From Ferdinandcohnia sp047246645 (GTDB lineage: Bacteria; Bacillota; Bacilli; Bacillales; Bacillaceae_L): a DNA stretch of 64,000 nt. Below, piece after piece: positions 8,858 to 17,448 of the stretch (the stretch's first letter is position 1; the number at the start of each line of letters is the position of its first letter). The DNA lies in contig NZ_JBFOKR010000002.1 of NCBI RefSeq assembly GCF_047246645.1, forward strand, positions 248,001 through 312,000. The letters are read 5' to 3'. The notes under the pieces are model-generated. The model did no database searches and was not told the DNA's origin. It was given only the letters and a program-made list of their open reading frames with translations. The translations under genes were made by a program, and so were the position numbers.

Positions 8858-8889
8858 AGAAAAAGAGACTAGTCAAAAATCTAGTCTCT
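8858..8889 (-). terminator. Terminator downstream of bofC
   Basis: On the minus strand AGAGACTAG-ATTTTTGA-CTAGTCTCT is followed by TTTTC. It lies just past the bofC stop and before ruvA, so it separates bofC from the ruvAB transcript. Confidence 0.85.
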
Positions 8890-8903
8890 GGCAATTGTTA
8901 TGT

Positions 8904-9428
8904 TCATTGTGAAGTCGTATATGTTTTAAAGGTCTCCAGAACGTTCATATATTCGTCTTTTGAACCAATCTTAATTCCCTTTTTCAACAAACTGTGCTGA
9001 TAGCTTTCAAGCTTCTCGACATCAATTTGGAAGAAAGACTGAATTACCTTGTTAGATTCAGGCTTACCATTGAAGATGGATAGAGTACCATCCTCCGTAA
9101 TACCAAAGTAACCATTCGATTTTAGCAAAGGTGAGATATCGTCAATACGTTGTTGAAATACAACCTGATCTTCATCTTGGTGAACAAGATTCCAATCCTC
9201 ATACTCCGCCCAAAAATCCTCCATAGATAAAATGGTTTCTTTGATAATCTCTTCACTAACCTCGCCGTCCACATATACACGTTCTAGGATTACCGTAACC
9301 TCTAATGGCCCATTTACTTCTTGAGGTGTATCATTATTTTCTTGACCTAATCCTGTACTTGTCCCTGAAAAACTCGGCATTAATAATACAGCAGCCACAC
9401 ACACTATAATTTTAAATAACATCTTCAT
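8904..9428 (-). CDS. bofC: BofC intercompartmental signalling factor
   Basis: Forespore-secreted protein that restrains the SpoIVB protease during sigma-K activation in B. subtilis. The sequence (174 aa) has an N-terminal signal peptide (residues 1-22, hydrophobic core IIVCVAAVLLM). A mature domain follows with VTVILERVYVDGEVSEE and the BofC C-terminal motif DDISPLLKSNGYFGITEDGTLSIFNGKP. The ATG follows AAGAGGTG. The position upstream of ruvA matches B. subtilis. The targets SpoIVFA/SpoIVFB are encoded about 10 kb away in this window. spoIVB itself is not here. Confidence 0.92.
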   Translation of the reverse strand: MKMLFKIIVCVAAVLLMPSFSGTSTGLGQENNDTPQEVNGPLEVTVILERVYVDGEVSEEIIKETILSMEDFWAEYEDWNLVHQDEDQVVFQQRIDDISPLLKSNGYFGITEDGTLSIFNGKPESNKVIQSFFQIDVEKLESYQHSLLKKGIKIGSKDEYMNVLETFKTYTTSQ

Positions 9429-9679
9429 TTGGCATCACCTCTTACCAATTAGTTGCCAACTCAAAAATTGTAAAACACCTCGAATGTTGACCACCTTACA
9501 ATACTAGTGTGACCAAAACTAGAAGTATTATCCAAAAAGATACAAGTATTTTTCTCAAAAGGTCTTAAGAGTATTCGTTTTTTGTTGTGGCAGGTTATTT
9601 TGGGGTGAATTAGGTTGCATTGGTTCAATTTTGAAGGGTTATTTTAGTGCCTATAAGCGTTAATTAATTTCTATAGGCG

Positions 9680-9711
9680 AAAAAAGGATGCCCGAAAAAC
9701 GGACATCCTAA
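9680..9711 (-). terminator. Terminator of the CoxA-like gene
   Basis: On the minus strand AGGATGTCCG-TTTTT-CGGGCATCCT is followed by TTTTTT immediately after the stop codon. Confidence 0.88.
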
Positions 9712-9717
9712 AACTAC

Positions 9718-10557
9718 CTATCGGTTATTGTTATTAAACGGCTTACTCAATGTTTCACCAATATTGTTAAATAGGTCTCTAATATCGGCATCGACTGATT
9801 CTCGTGTGTTACCATTACGGATATCATTATCAATGTCTCGTACACGAGTAAATGTACCTTCATCAGTTACGATATTAATATTTCTACCTTTTGCTAATGG
9901 CATCACTGCTTTTTTCACAGCATCTTTTACACGCTTGTCGTTATTATCATTTGTATCAACCGCTACTAAGATGTTATCTTCCGTAACGATTGCTCGAGCA
10001 TCATCAACATTCTTAACTTTTGATGCTCTATCAGTAATCTTTTGTACAAGATTACCACTGTCACGATCATAGTAGCCTGAAGTTCGTACTCTGTGGTTAT
10101 TGTCATTGAGATGGCTGTGATAATTTCGGTCAGCTTGTCCATGACCGTTATTACCCATTGTATTAGGGTTACCATCGTTATAAGGAGTTGCAATTCTGCG
10201 TCCATCAGTATTATTATTCATGATACCGGATTTATTATCTCTGCCATTTTTATTCATGACCCCGGCACCATTATTTCTTCTGTCGTTATTATTATTGGTA
10301 ATTCGTGTTCCATTCCGGTTGTTATTACCATTACCGTTACGATCCATAATCTCTGTTAATGGACCATCGTTGTCGTTAATACGATATCCATTGCCATTAC
10401 GCTCATTACGGTCATTATTGTTTTCATTTGAATAATAACCGATAGGTCTTGCATTATCATTGTAGCGAGTATCTAAGGCACCCTCGTCCGTATTACAAGC
10501 AGTTAGGCCACCTAGCATTAATGCTGCAGTCGATAATGTGTACAGAACTTTCCTCAA
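9718..10557 (-). CDS. CoxA-like / YhcN-YlaJ family sporulation lipoprotein
   Basis: Predicted lipoprotein (279 aa from the TTG at 10557, which has AAAGGGGG upstream). Its signal peptide ends in the lipobox LTAC near residue 21. Residues ~25-150 are strongly Asn/Asp/Gly/Arg-rich and low complexity. The C-terminal third holds the YhcN/YlaJ domain: KITDRASKVKNVDDARAIVTEDNILVAVDT, then KAVMPLAKGRNINIVTDEGTFTRVRDIDNDI. It stands between safA and bofC, the place of coxA (cortex protein) in B. subtilis, so it is probably the CoxA counterpart. Identity as CoxA rests on family plus position. Confidence 0.8.
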   Translation of the reverse strand: MRKVLYTLSTAALMLGGLTACNTDEGALDTRYNDNARPIGYYSNENNNDRNERNGNGYRINDNDGPLTEIMDRNGNGNNNRNGTRITNNNNDRRNNGAGVMNKNGRDNKSGIMNNNTDGRRIATPYNDGNPNTMGNNGHGQADRNYHSHLNDNNHRVRTSGYYDRDSGNLVQKITDRASKVKNVDDARAIVTEDNILVAVDTNDNNDKRVKDAVKKAVMPLAKGRNINIVTDEGTFTRVRDIDNDIRNGNTRESVDADIRDLFNNIGETLSKPFNNNNR

Positions 10558-10802
10558 TACAATAACCCCCTTTTGAGCTTTGAACATGAAAAACATGTTC
10601 AAGCTTAGGTTGTCATTCTATGCCAAGAAATATATCTGTTAGTTATTTGAAAGTCCTAAAATTATTGGAGATTGGTTGTTACTAAATTAATTTACATCAC
10701 ATCTTAAGGAAAAGAAGCTAATTCAGCTCAAAAACTCATTTATGTATTTTAATTTGGATTTATGCATTTTAGCTATTTTCTGAGTTAAATACGTTCAAAA
10801 GC

Positions 10803-10835
10803 AAAAAAATAAAGGACGAATCCTCATTCGCCCTT
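10803..10835 (-). terminator. Terminator downstream of safA
   Basis: On the minus strand AGGGCGAAT-GAGG-ATTCGTCCT is followed by TTATTTTTTT just after the safA stop codon. Confidence 0.85.
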
Positions 10836-10851
10836 ACACAGTTATTTTAAA

Positions 10852-12561
10852 TTAATCGTCTAAATCATCTTCATCAAAATCCGGCATTGCAAACATTGGG
10901 TTGTATGGCATCTGTTGATTTACTCCATATGGTGACGGTTGGCCTGGAAACCCACTCGCAAATCCTGGTTGACCTGCGAATCCTGGCTGACCTGCAAATC
11001 CCGGTTGACCTGCAAACCCTGGTTGACCTGCAAATCCTGGTTGACCTGCGAACCCTGGTTGACCTGCAAATCCTGGTTGACCTGCGAACCCTGGTTGACC
11101 TGCAAAGCCCTGTTGACCCGGAAAGCCTTGAGGTCCTACTGGAAATCCTTGTGGTTGGAATTGTCCTCCAAAATGAGGCTTCGGTCCACCACAGCCACAG
11201 TCCTTTTTGTTATATGCTTGTGGAGGCGAAACTGGCGCACCACCTGGGAACCCACCAAATGGACTAACTGCTTGCGGATTTACCTGCATCGGACCAGTCA
11301 TTGGCATTCCTGGTCCATACGGAGTTGGACCTGGGAAACCTCCAAGACCTGATCCTGGTAAAACTGGTGATATAGGCACACAGTTCCCTAATGGAGGCAT
11401 TTGCATTGGTGCCATCATCGGCATTGGTGCCATTTGCGGTGGCATCTGTGGCTCTTCCTCTTCTACATCTTCCACTCCTGCTACCATTTCAGGTGCTGGT
11501 GGCATCTGCATTGGCTGCATTTGTGGCATGCTCATATTCATTAGATTGAAATTGTTAATATCAATTTCGAATGGTTGAGGTTGCGGTTGCGGCATCATCG
11601 GCATTGGCGCCATTTGTGGCGGAGTTGGTGGCAATTCAACCTCTTCCTCACCTTCTACCCTTGGAAAGTTTTGCATTTGACCGAATTGTCCTGGACCTTG
11701 TGTTGGAAATCCTTGCATTGGGCCAAATCCACCTGGTCCTTGTGCTGGAACTCCTTGCATTTGACCAAATCCACCTGGTCCTTGTGCTGGAAACCCTTGC
11801 ATTGGGCCAAACCCACCTGGTCCTTGTGCTGGAAACCCTTGCATTGGAGCAAACCCACCTGGCATTTGTGCTGGTGGTCCCCATTGCATACCATGTAGAC
11901 CTGTTCCTGGCATAACAGGTGTTACTGGTACACACTGATTAAACATTCCTGCCTGAGCTGGATAGCCCATTGGCATTTGTTGTTGAGGCATTTGTGGCAT
12001 TTGTGGAACATCATCTAGGTCGTCTTCTACTCCAAGTACTTCATCATCTTCCTCAGGTGCCATCATTCCAGGTAGTACATTAGACGGTGGTGTGGGAACC
12101 TGAGGCATTTGCATATTCATCAGGTTGTAGTTATTAATATCAATTTCAAATGGTTGATATTGTGGCATTTGCGGCATTTGCGGCATTGGCATCTGTGGTA
12201 TCGGCATCTGTGGCATTTGAGGGATATAAGGTCCCGTTTCAACACCAGCAACCTCCTCTTGTACTGGTACCTCCTCTTCTTCCATTACTGGAAATGGTTC
12301 TGGAGTGATATCAGCATAAGGGTGCACAATTTGTTCCTTCAGAGGAGCTAAATTTACTTGTGCCTCTTTTTGAACTCCACCGATTTGTGCTTCTTTTTTA
12401 ACATGAACAGTTCCCGTTGGTACTTTAATTTTCATCCCAGGCATAATATTATCTGGATTGCTAAGCTGTGTATTAACAGCCTTAAGTTCTTCAAAGTCTA
12501 CTCCATACTTCTTGGATATTTTCCAAAGAGTATCGCCTTTTTGAACGATATGGATCTTCAC
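10852..12561 (-). CDS. safA: Spore coat morphogenetic protein SafA (LysM)
   Basis: Spore inner-coat assembly protein anchored at the cortex/coat boundary; in B. subtilis it recruits inner-coat proteins. An N-terminal LysM domain occupies residues 1-47 (IHIVQKGDTLWKISKKYGVD..NIMPGMKIKVP). A long Pro/Met/Gln/Gly-rich region follows. It holds two related modules, each with QPFEIDINN[YF]NLMNM and later [NQ]CVP[IV][TS]PV[LM]PG[ST]GL. It also holds a 14-residue repeat (residues ~235-305) and a collagen-like GQPGFA run (residues ~484-531). The acidic tail is FDEDDLDD. At 569 aa it is much longer than the 387 aa of B. subtilis SafA. The start is GTG at 12561 behind GGAGGGG. Confidence 0.92.
   Translation of the reverse strand: MKIHIVQKGDTLWKISKKYGVDFEELKAVNTQLSNPDNIMPGMKIKVPTGTVHVKKEAQIGGVQKEAQVNLAPLKEQIVHPYADITPEPFPVMEEEEVPVQEEVAGVETGPYIPQMPQMPIPQMPMPQMPQMPQYQPFEIDINNYNLMNMQMPQVPTPPSNVLPGMMAPEEDDEVLGVEDDLDDVPQMPQMPQQQMPMGYPAQAGMFNQCVPVTPVMPGTGLHGMQWGPPAQMPGGFAPMQGFPAQGPGGFGPMQGFPAQGPGGFGQMQGVPAQGPGGFGPMQGFPTQGPGQFGQMQNFPRVEGEEEVELPPTPPQMAPMPMMPQPQPQPFEIDINNFNLMNMSMPQMQPMQMPPAPEMVAGVEDVEEEEPQMPPQMAPMPMMAPMQMPPLGNCVPISPVLPGSGLGGFPGPTPYGPGMPMTGPMQVNPQAVSPFGGFPGGAPVSPPQAYNKKDCGCGGPKPHFGGQFQPQGFPVGPQGFPGQQGFAGQPGFAGQPGFAGQPGFAGQPGFAGQPGFAGQPGFAGQPGFAGQPGFASGFPGQPSPYGVNQQMPYNPMFAMPDFDEDDLDD
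10962..11115 (-). repeat. 18-bp coding tandem repeat in safA (collagen-like GQPGFA)
   Basis: Eight consecutive 18-bp units encode Gly-Gln-Pro-Gly-Phe-Ala, preceded by one GQQGFA variant. Glycine falls at every third residue as in collagen-like Gly-X-Y proteins. Synonymous differences alternate between several units, suggesting 36-bp expansion steps. Confidence 0.92.
11660..11860 (-). repeat. 42-bp coding tandem repeat in safA
   Basis: Four to five copies of a 14-residue unit of the type FPAQGPGGFGPMQG occur, with one-residue variants (GVPAQ, FPTQ, GQFGQMQN). The DNA units are about 42 bp and highly similar. Confidence 0.85.
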
Positions 12562-12762
12562 GCGATTTTCCCCTCCTATACATAAGTCTTTACATTGTAT
12601 GTCAAGATAGGCAAATTGCCACTATTTCTCATCACAACTTATGCATAGGTCACTTGAAATATGTGTAGAAGAGTGCCGGTCAAGCTTTTAAGAATGTAGA
12701 AATATTTTCGCTCGTTATTTCCATTGCCTGTTCCTATTATGAATTTTGTAAGCAATTTAAAG

Positions 12763-12799
12763 AGAAAAAAACTCAATGGTTCCCCATCGAGCTTTTTTT
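12763..12799 (-). terminator. Terminator of pheB-pheA
   Basis: On the minus strand AGCTCGATGG-GGAA-CCATTGAGTT is followed by TTTTTT. It starts at the pheA stop codon. Confidence 0.87.
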
Positions 12800-13655
12800 A
12801 TAACTGATAATATGAATAGCTTCCTAGCACTTTCACTCCACATCCTAATGCCTCTAGTTCTGCAATTGCACTTGGAATTAAGATATCGTCCATCCTTTGC
12901 TCAATATCGATTAAAAAGAAGTAATTGCCAAGACCTGTTTTCATAGGTCTTGATTCTATTTTAGAAAGATTTAGCTTTCTCCAAGCAAAGGCAGATAACA
13001 CTTGATGTAGGGCACCTGCTTGATCAGATGGAAGAGTAATCATTAATGTTGTTTTATTACCTTTTTGTTTCTTACCGTCTGGTTCAAAATAAAACATATC
13101 CTTATGTAACACAACAAAGCGTGTATGATTATTATCAAAGTCATGAATGTTTTGCTGTACAATCTCTAACCCATATTCCTCTGCAGCTAGTTCATTAGCG
13201 ATTGCTGCAAGCTTCATATCGGGATTCTCACTCACATACTTGGCAGCAGCACCAGTTGAAGTAGTATATTCAGCCTCTATATTTGGAAAATGGTTATGCA
13301 GGAATTTATGGCATTGTGCAATGGCATGCGAATGTGAATGAATGCCAATGACTTCATTCCAACTCTCTTTATTATTTGGATGCACCATTAAATGCTGTTT
13401 AATTGGAATAATAACCTCACCTATAATTTTCAAGGGTTGCTCATGGATTAAGTAATCAATTGTCAAATTCACAGATCCTTCAATTGTGTTTTCAATTGGA
13501 ACGACCGCTGCATCCACTTCTCCATTAACAACTGCATCAATACATGCTGGAATAGTACGGAACGGTCTACTCTCTTTTGAAGGAAATAATGCTGAGACAG
13601 CTTGGGCAGTAAATGTTGCGTTAGGTCCTAAATAACCTATGTTTGTTATGTTCAC
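12798..13655 (-). CDS. pheA: Prephenate dehydratase
   Basis: Converts prephenate to phenylpyruvate in phenylalanine synthesis. The N-terminal catalytic domain has GYLGPNATF, the VPIENTIEGSVN motif and the catalytic THR-containing NHTRFVVL motif near residue 180. The C-terminal ACT regulatory domain carries GALHQVLSAFAWRKLNLSKIESRP, whose ESRP motif binds phenylalanine. The frame overlaps pheB upstream; GTG at 13655 follows AGGGAGG by eight bases and gives 285 aa, the B. subtilis length. The start codon lies 14 bases inside the gap after the pheB stop, consistent with one operon. Confidence 0.96.
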   Translation of the reverse strand: MNITNIGYLGPNATFTAQAVSALFPSKESRPFRTIPACIDAVVNGEVDAAVVPIENTIEGSVNLTIDYLIHEQPLKIIGEVIIPIKQHLMVHPNNKESWNEVIGIHSHSHAIAQCHKFLHNHFPNIEAEYTTSTGAAAKYVSENPDMKLAAIANELAAEEYGLEIVQQNIHDFDNNHTRFVVLHKDMFYFEPDGKKQKGNKTTLMITLPSDQAGALHQVLSAFAWRKLNLSKIESRPMKTGLGNYFFLIDIEQRMDDILIPSAIAELEALGCGVKVLGSYSYYQL

Positions 13656-13668
13656 GATTACTGCCTCC

Positions 13669-14109
13669 CTATGCTCCTGTACCAAGGATTTCTACCTTGT
13701 CTACGAATTCCAATTTCCTTAGTTGAGCAAGCAGATCGGTAACTTCTCCGATCATTCCAGACGTATTTAATGAAAGAGTCACGTTGGCTTTACCTCTAAG
13801 AGGTATGGTTTGATGTATAGTTAATACATTGCAGCCGGTACTTGCTACAGTCGCTAACAATTGAGAGAGTGTACCAGATCGATCTTCCAAGTAAAAAAAC
13901 AATGAAATAATTTTTTCCTTAACCGTCGTATGGAAAGGAAATACTGTATCTTTATATTTATAATAAGCACTACGACTGAGGTCTACCTTTTGAGTAGCAT
14001 CTGCAATCGATTGTGCTTCCCCACTTTCTAGTAATTCCTTAGCATCTAAGGTTTTACGAACTGCCTCTGGCAGAACATCCTCGCGTACTAAATAAAATTT
14101 GCCGTCCAT
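13669..14109 (-). CDS. pheB: ACT-domain protein PheB
   Basis: A 146-residue regulatory-type protein. An N-terminal helix-turn-helix-like segment (ADATQKVDLSRSAYYKYKDTVFPF) is followed by a C-terminal ACT domain (ISLFFYLEDRSGTLSQLLATVASTGCNVLTIHQTIPLRGKANVTLSL). It is always found between obg and pheA in bacilli. In B. subtilis the gene was first noted as pheB, and a transcription-regulator role in threonine/aromatic metabolism has been proposed. The exact role here is unknown. Confidence 0.93.
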   Translation of the reverse strand: MDGKFYLVREDVLPEAVRKTLDAKELLESGEAQSIADATQKVDLSRSAYYKYKDTVFPFHTTVKEKIISLFFYLEDRSGTLSQLLATVASTGCNVLTIHQTIPLRGKANVTLSLNTSGMIGEVTDLLAQLRKLEFVDKVEILGTGA

Positions 14110-14147
14110 GGTTTCTCCCTCCCCTTATTCAGCAAGTTACTTTCTCT

Positions 14148-15434
14148 CTATTCAATGAATTCAAATTCATACTCAAGTAGTTTAACAGTGTCCCCATGCT
14201 TAGCACCTTTTTCACGTAGGGCATCATCAATTCCCATACCTCTAAGCTGACGGGCAAATCGTTTTGCAGATTCATCTCTTGTAAAGTCTGTCATTTTAAA
14301 GAGCTTTTCAACTCGTTCACCAGAAATCACAAATGAACCATCGCTTTCACGTGTAATGACAAAGTCTTTTTCTTCTTTTTCATGACGATACATAACACGA
14401 TGTGTTGAAGCTTCTTCCTCAACCTCAAGTGGAAACTCAGGTGTTGTTTCAAGAAGATCAGCAATCGTAAATAATAAATCACGGAGACCTTGTCTCGTAA
14501 TTGCAGATATTGGGAATATCTTCACGTCTTCATTTAATTTTTCTTTAAAAGCAGCAAGATTTTCCTCGGCCTCAGGTATATCCATTTTATTTGCAACAAT
14601 GATCTGTGGTCTTTCTGTTAAGCGTAAATTGTACTCCTTCAATTCCTCATTAATTGTTACGTAATCATCATATGGATCCCGGCCCTCCATCGCTGACATA
14701 TCAATTACATGCACGATAACTCTCGTACGCTCAATATGTCGTAAAAATTGATGACCTAATCCAACTCCTTGATGGGCTCCTTCAATTAGACCAGGAAGGT
14801 CAGCCATTACAAAGCTACGATTATCCTCTGTTTCTACAACACCAAGATTTGGTACGATTGTCGTGAAGTGATATTCTGCAATCTTAGGCTTTGCTGCAGA
14901 CACGACAGAAAGTAACGTAGATTTACCCACACTTGGGAATCCTACAAGACCAACATCTGCTAATACCTTCAATTCTAGATTAACATATCTCTCTTGGCCT
15001 GGTTCCCCATTTTCTGCAATCTCTGGGGCAGGGTTGGCAGGCGTAGCAAAACGAGAGTTTCCTCTTCCTCCGCGACCACCTTTTGCGATAACTGCTCTTT
15101 GTCCGTGCTTAGTTAAATCAGCTAGGACTTCACCAGTATCGTCATCAGTAACAACCGTACCCGGCGGAACCTTTACTATCATTGTTTCAGCATTTTTACC
15201 GTGCTGATTTTTGGACATTCCATGCTCTCCACGTTTGGCTTTAAAATGGCGTTGATAACGGAAGTCCATTAACGTGCGCAGACCTTCTTCAACTTCAAAG
15301 ATTACATCTGCACCCTTTCCACCGTCTCCTCCAGCAGGCCCACCCATTGGAACGTATTTTTCACGACGATAAGCAACCATACCGTTGCCACCATCTCCAC
15401 CTTTTACATACACCTTGACTTGATCGACAAACAT
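14148..15434 (-). CDS. obg: GTPase Obg
   Basis: Essential ribosome-assembly and stress GTPase. The N-terminal Obg fold is glycine-rich (VKGGDGGNGMVAYRREKYVPMGGPAGGDGGKG). The G domain has G1 GFPSVGKSTL near residue 165, G3 DLPGLIEGAH, and G4 ANKMD. The C-terminal OCT domain (about residues 345-428) is present. At 428 aa it matches B. subtilis Obg. It lies downstream of spo0B; in B. subtilis the two form one operon that couples phosphorelay activity and growth. Here a 125-base gap separates them. Confidence 0.97.
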   Translation of the reverse strand: MFVDQVKVYVKGGDGGNGMVAYRREKYVPMGGPAGGDGGKGADVIFEVEEGLRTLMDFRYQRHFKAKRGEHGMSKNQHGKNAETMIVKVPPGTVVTDDDTGEVLADLTKHGQRAVIAKGGRGGRGNSRFATPANPAPEIAENGEPGQERYVNLELKVLADVGLVGFPSVGKSTLLSVVSAAKPKIAEYHFTTIVPNLGVVETEDNRSFVMADLPGLIEGAHQGVGLGHQFLRHIERTRVIVHVIDMSAMEGRDPYDDYVTINEELKEYNLRLTERPQIIVANKMDIPEAEENLAAFKEKLNEDVKIFPISAITRQGLRDLLFTIADLLETTPEFPLEVEEEASTHRVMYRHEKEEKDFVITRESDGSFVISGERVEKLFKMTDFTRDESAKRFARQLRGMGIDDALREKGAKHGDTVKLLEYEFEFIE

Positions 15435-15559
15435 ATTTTCCCTCCGGTCATTTCTATTGATTTGTTAGGAAGTTGTCCACATGATGTGGCATAATTTAAT
15501 GATATTCCTATTTTTGAATGCTAACGTCCGTAATATGACGTTTACACCGAGAAAAACTT

Positions 15560-16099
15560 TTACACTATATGTACCAAAACATTAACTTCCTCTTTGCAAA
15601 CTTTACATTCTTTTACTTGTAATATTTCATTGGTATCTTTAACAGATTGTAGCCAATTTGAGAGTTTTTCAGTCTCTTTTAGTATTCCACTAAAGTCGAA
15701 AAAGAATCGGGTTTCCTCTTCTGATGTATCAAAGGTAATCGAAACGTGGTTTTCGGCCATCTCATCAGCGTAATCCTCTAACAGATTAAATAATTTTAGG
15801 CACCAATCTGTAAGTAGATTGTCAATTTTAGATAAGTCCCGAGTATTCCCTAACACTTCAAAATCAAGTTGACACTTATGAGGTTCCCAATTATAAGTCA
15901 TCATTAGGCAAGCAAACGAAGGAATATGTAAATTGGTAAGATGTGTTTCATTTTGAGCATCGATCACTATTTCTTCAATGATAGATTTGACACGGTCCAT
16001 TTTATTTAATGCAATATTGCCCTTTATCAGCTGAATTTTATTTAACCAATCATGGCGTGAATGCTTTAAAACTTCAATTGTACTCCAATCTTTTCTCAT
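15560..16099 (-). CDS. spo0B: Sporulation initiation phosphotransferase Spo0B
   Basis: Passes phosphate from Spo0F to Spo0A in the sporulation phosphorelay. The phosphorylatable histidine lies in LKHSRHDWLNKIQLIKGNIAL (most likely His16, in the RHDW context). The helical hairpin is followed by a degenerate kinase-like ATPase fold (about residues 75-179) without ATP-binding motifs. It has 179 aa, family length. The C-terminus contains an unusual CKVCKEE pair of cysteines. Its position between obg and rpmA matches B. subtilis. Confidence 0.93.
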   Translation of the reverse strand: MRKDWSTIEVLKHSRHDWLNKIQLIKGNIALNKMDRVKSIIEEIVIDAQNETHLTNLHIPSFACLMMTYNWEPHKCQLDFEVLGNTRDLSKIDNLLTDWCLKLFNLLEDYADEMAENHVSITFDTSEEETRFFFDFSGILKETEKLSNWLQSVKDTNEILQVKECKVCKEEVNVLVHIV

Positions 16100-16261
16100 A
16101 TCATTTCCCCTAAATCTCGATATTCACCGATAACTGTTCCTAACATACGTACAGTTATTGAACACACAAATATTATGTAATGAAAATTATATCAAACCTT
16201 GTCAAATAAAACTAATATCAACTTTTTGTATAGAGAGGGATTTCTCATACTATTTAAAAGC

Positions 16262-16298
16262 AAAAAATAAAACTCTAACCACGTGGTTAGAGTTTTAT
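16262..16298 (-). terminator. Terminator of the rplU-prp-rpmA operon
   Basis: The perfect palindrome AAAACTCTAACCACGTGG..TTTT lies between the rpmA stop and spo0B, with TTATTTTTTG on the minus-strand 3' side. Confidence 0.9.
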
Positions 16299-16305
16299 AA
16301 GTAAA

Positions 16306-16599
16306 TTACGCTTCTTGCGCAACTGGGTATACACTTACTTGTTTACGGTCACGGCCTAAACGCTCAAATTTAACAACTCCGTCAACTTTAGCGAATAGAG
16401 TATCGTCACCACCACGGCCAACGTTTACTCCTGGGTAGATTTTAGTACCGCGTTGACGGTATAAAATTGATCCACCAGAAACGAATTGACCATCTGCACG
16501 CTTAGCACCAAGACGTTTCGAGATTGAGTCACGACCGTTCTTTGTACTACCTACTCCTTTTTTAGAAGCGAAGAATTGAAGGTCTAATCTTACGAACAT
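16306..16599 (-). CDS. rpmA: 50S ribosomal protein L27 (bL27) with cleavable N-terminus
   Basis: Large-subunit ribosomal protein near the peptidyl-transferase centre. The sequence starts MFVRLDLQFFASKKGVGSTKNGRDS. The first ten residues are the Firmicute-type extension removed by Prp before residue A11 (LQFF followed by ASKKG). GRDSISKRLGAKRADGQFVSGGSILYRQRGTK is the canonical core. ATG follows AGGAGGTG. The Prp protease gene lies immediately upstream in the same operon. Confidence 0.98.
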   Translation of the reverse strand: MFVRLDLQFFASKKGVGSTKNGRDSISKRLGAKRADGQFVSGGSILYRQRGTKIYPGVNVGRGGDDTLFAKVDGVVKFERLGRDRKQVSVYPVAQEA

Positions 16600-16627
16600 G
16601 TTGTTCCACCTCCTATAATAAAGTTTA

Positions 16628-16954
16628 TTATGATTGAATTTTCATGTATTGTCCATAGTCAAGTTCAATCGTTTGCAATGATACAACCATACCTTCTAAG
16701 AGAAGTTGTACTTTATCCTCAATCATCTTATCCTCTAACTTAGGAATTTGACAGCGGAGGAATCCGTTCTTCTCTTGCTCTAATAAAGGTTCGACCTTAC
16801 ATAGTGCATAGATGGAATTAATTGTACCAAATGCCACAGCAGAAGCTCCGGCACAAACGATATCTTTCCCTGGAACATCGAACTCGGCATGTCCACTCAT
16901 TGTAAATGAGTTAATTCTACCGGAACTGTTACGATTAATAGTAACATGTATCAT
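16628..16954 (-). CDS. prp: Ribosomal-processing cysteine protease Prp
   Basis: Cysteine protease that cleaves the N-terminal extension of L27. The catalytic pair is visible as His22 in SGHAEFDVPGKDIVCAGASAV and Cys34 in the same segment. The helix AFGTINSIYALC follows directly. It has 108 aa, typical length. It sits between rplU and rpmA, the invariant arrangement in Firmicutes (ysxB in B. subtilis). Confidence 0.95.
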   Translation of the reverse strand: MIHVTINRNSSGRINSFTMSGHAEFDVPGKDIVCAGASAVAFGTINSIYALCKVEPLLEQEKNGFLRCQIPKLEDKMIEDKVQLLLEGMVVSLQTIELDYGQYMKIQS

Positions 16955-16965
16955 GATAGAATGCC

Positions 16966-17274
16966 TTACGCGTTGATTTTTTCAATAACAACTTTAGTGT
17001 AAGGTTGACGATGACCTTGCTTTTTACGGTAGTTCTTTTTAGCCTTGTATTTGAAAACAACGATCTTTTTAGCGCGACCTTGTTTCTCAACTTTAGCTGT
17101 AACAGTAGCACCTTCAACAGTTGGGTTACCAACTTTAACGTTTTCTCCACCTACGAATAAAACTTTGTCAAAAGTAACTGTTTCACCAGATTCAACGTTT
17201 AATTTTTCAACGAAGATTTCTTGGCCTTCTTGAACTTTGATTTGCTTACCACCAGTTTCAATAATTGCGTACAT
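16966..17274 (-). CDS. rplU: 50S ribosomal protein L21 (bL21)
   Basis: Large-subunit ribosomal protein of 102 aa. MYAIIETGGKQIKVQEGQ at the start and KIVVFKYKAKKNYRKKQGHRQPYTKV near the end are diagnostic. The open frame extends upstream to 17325, but that part is leader sequence. The ATG at 17274 has AGGAGGTG at ideal spacing. It is the first gene of the rplU-prp-rpmA operon and is preceded by an L21 leader. Confidence 0.98.
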   Translation of the reverse strand: MYAIIETGGKQIKVQEGQEIFVEKLNVESGETVTFDKVLFVGGENVKVGNPTVEGATVTAKVEKQGRAKKIVVFKYKAKKNYRKKQGHRQPYTKVVIEKINA

Positions 17275-17283
17275 ACTTGCACC

Positions 17284-17385
17284 TCCTAATATTGGACTAA
17301 GACTCGCCAAATGCAGGCGTCTCATGTTAATGAAAGCTTAGTACCTGATTTGTGCGGTTGTAGCATTGGGTGCTACAAACATAAC
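17284..17385 (-). ncRNA. Ribosomal protein L21 leader (autoregulatory 5' UTR)
   Basis: Upstream of rplU the transcript can fold a GTAGCA-CCCAA-TGCTAC hairpin (about 17361-17377) and a second hairpin GACGCC-TGCATTT-GGCGAGTC (about 17306-17326) shortly before the ribosome binding site. Position and two-hairpin layout fit the L21 leader family of Firmicutes, where L21 is thought to repress its own operon. Boundaries are approximate. Confidence 0.65.
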
Positions 17386-17448
17386 ATGAAAATATTATCA
17401 CATAGAGTAAAGAGAGTCAATACATATTACGATTTGTTATTCAGGCGA

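Noticed and set aside
10093..10435. Plus-strand frames opposite the CoxA-like gene with hydrophobic Ile/Val/Leu-rich translations
   Set aside because: They are antisense to Asn-codon repeats (AAT/AAC read as ATT/GTT) in a well-supported lipoprotein gene, and lack ribosome binding sites.
10887..11935. Several repeat-rich frames on both strands inside safA
   Set aside because: They are shadows of the 18-bp and 42-bp coding repeats, whose periods are multiples of three and so keep all frames open.
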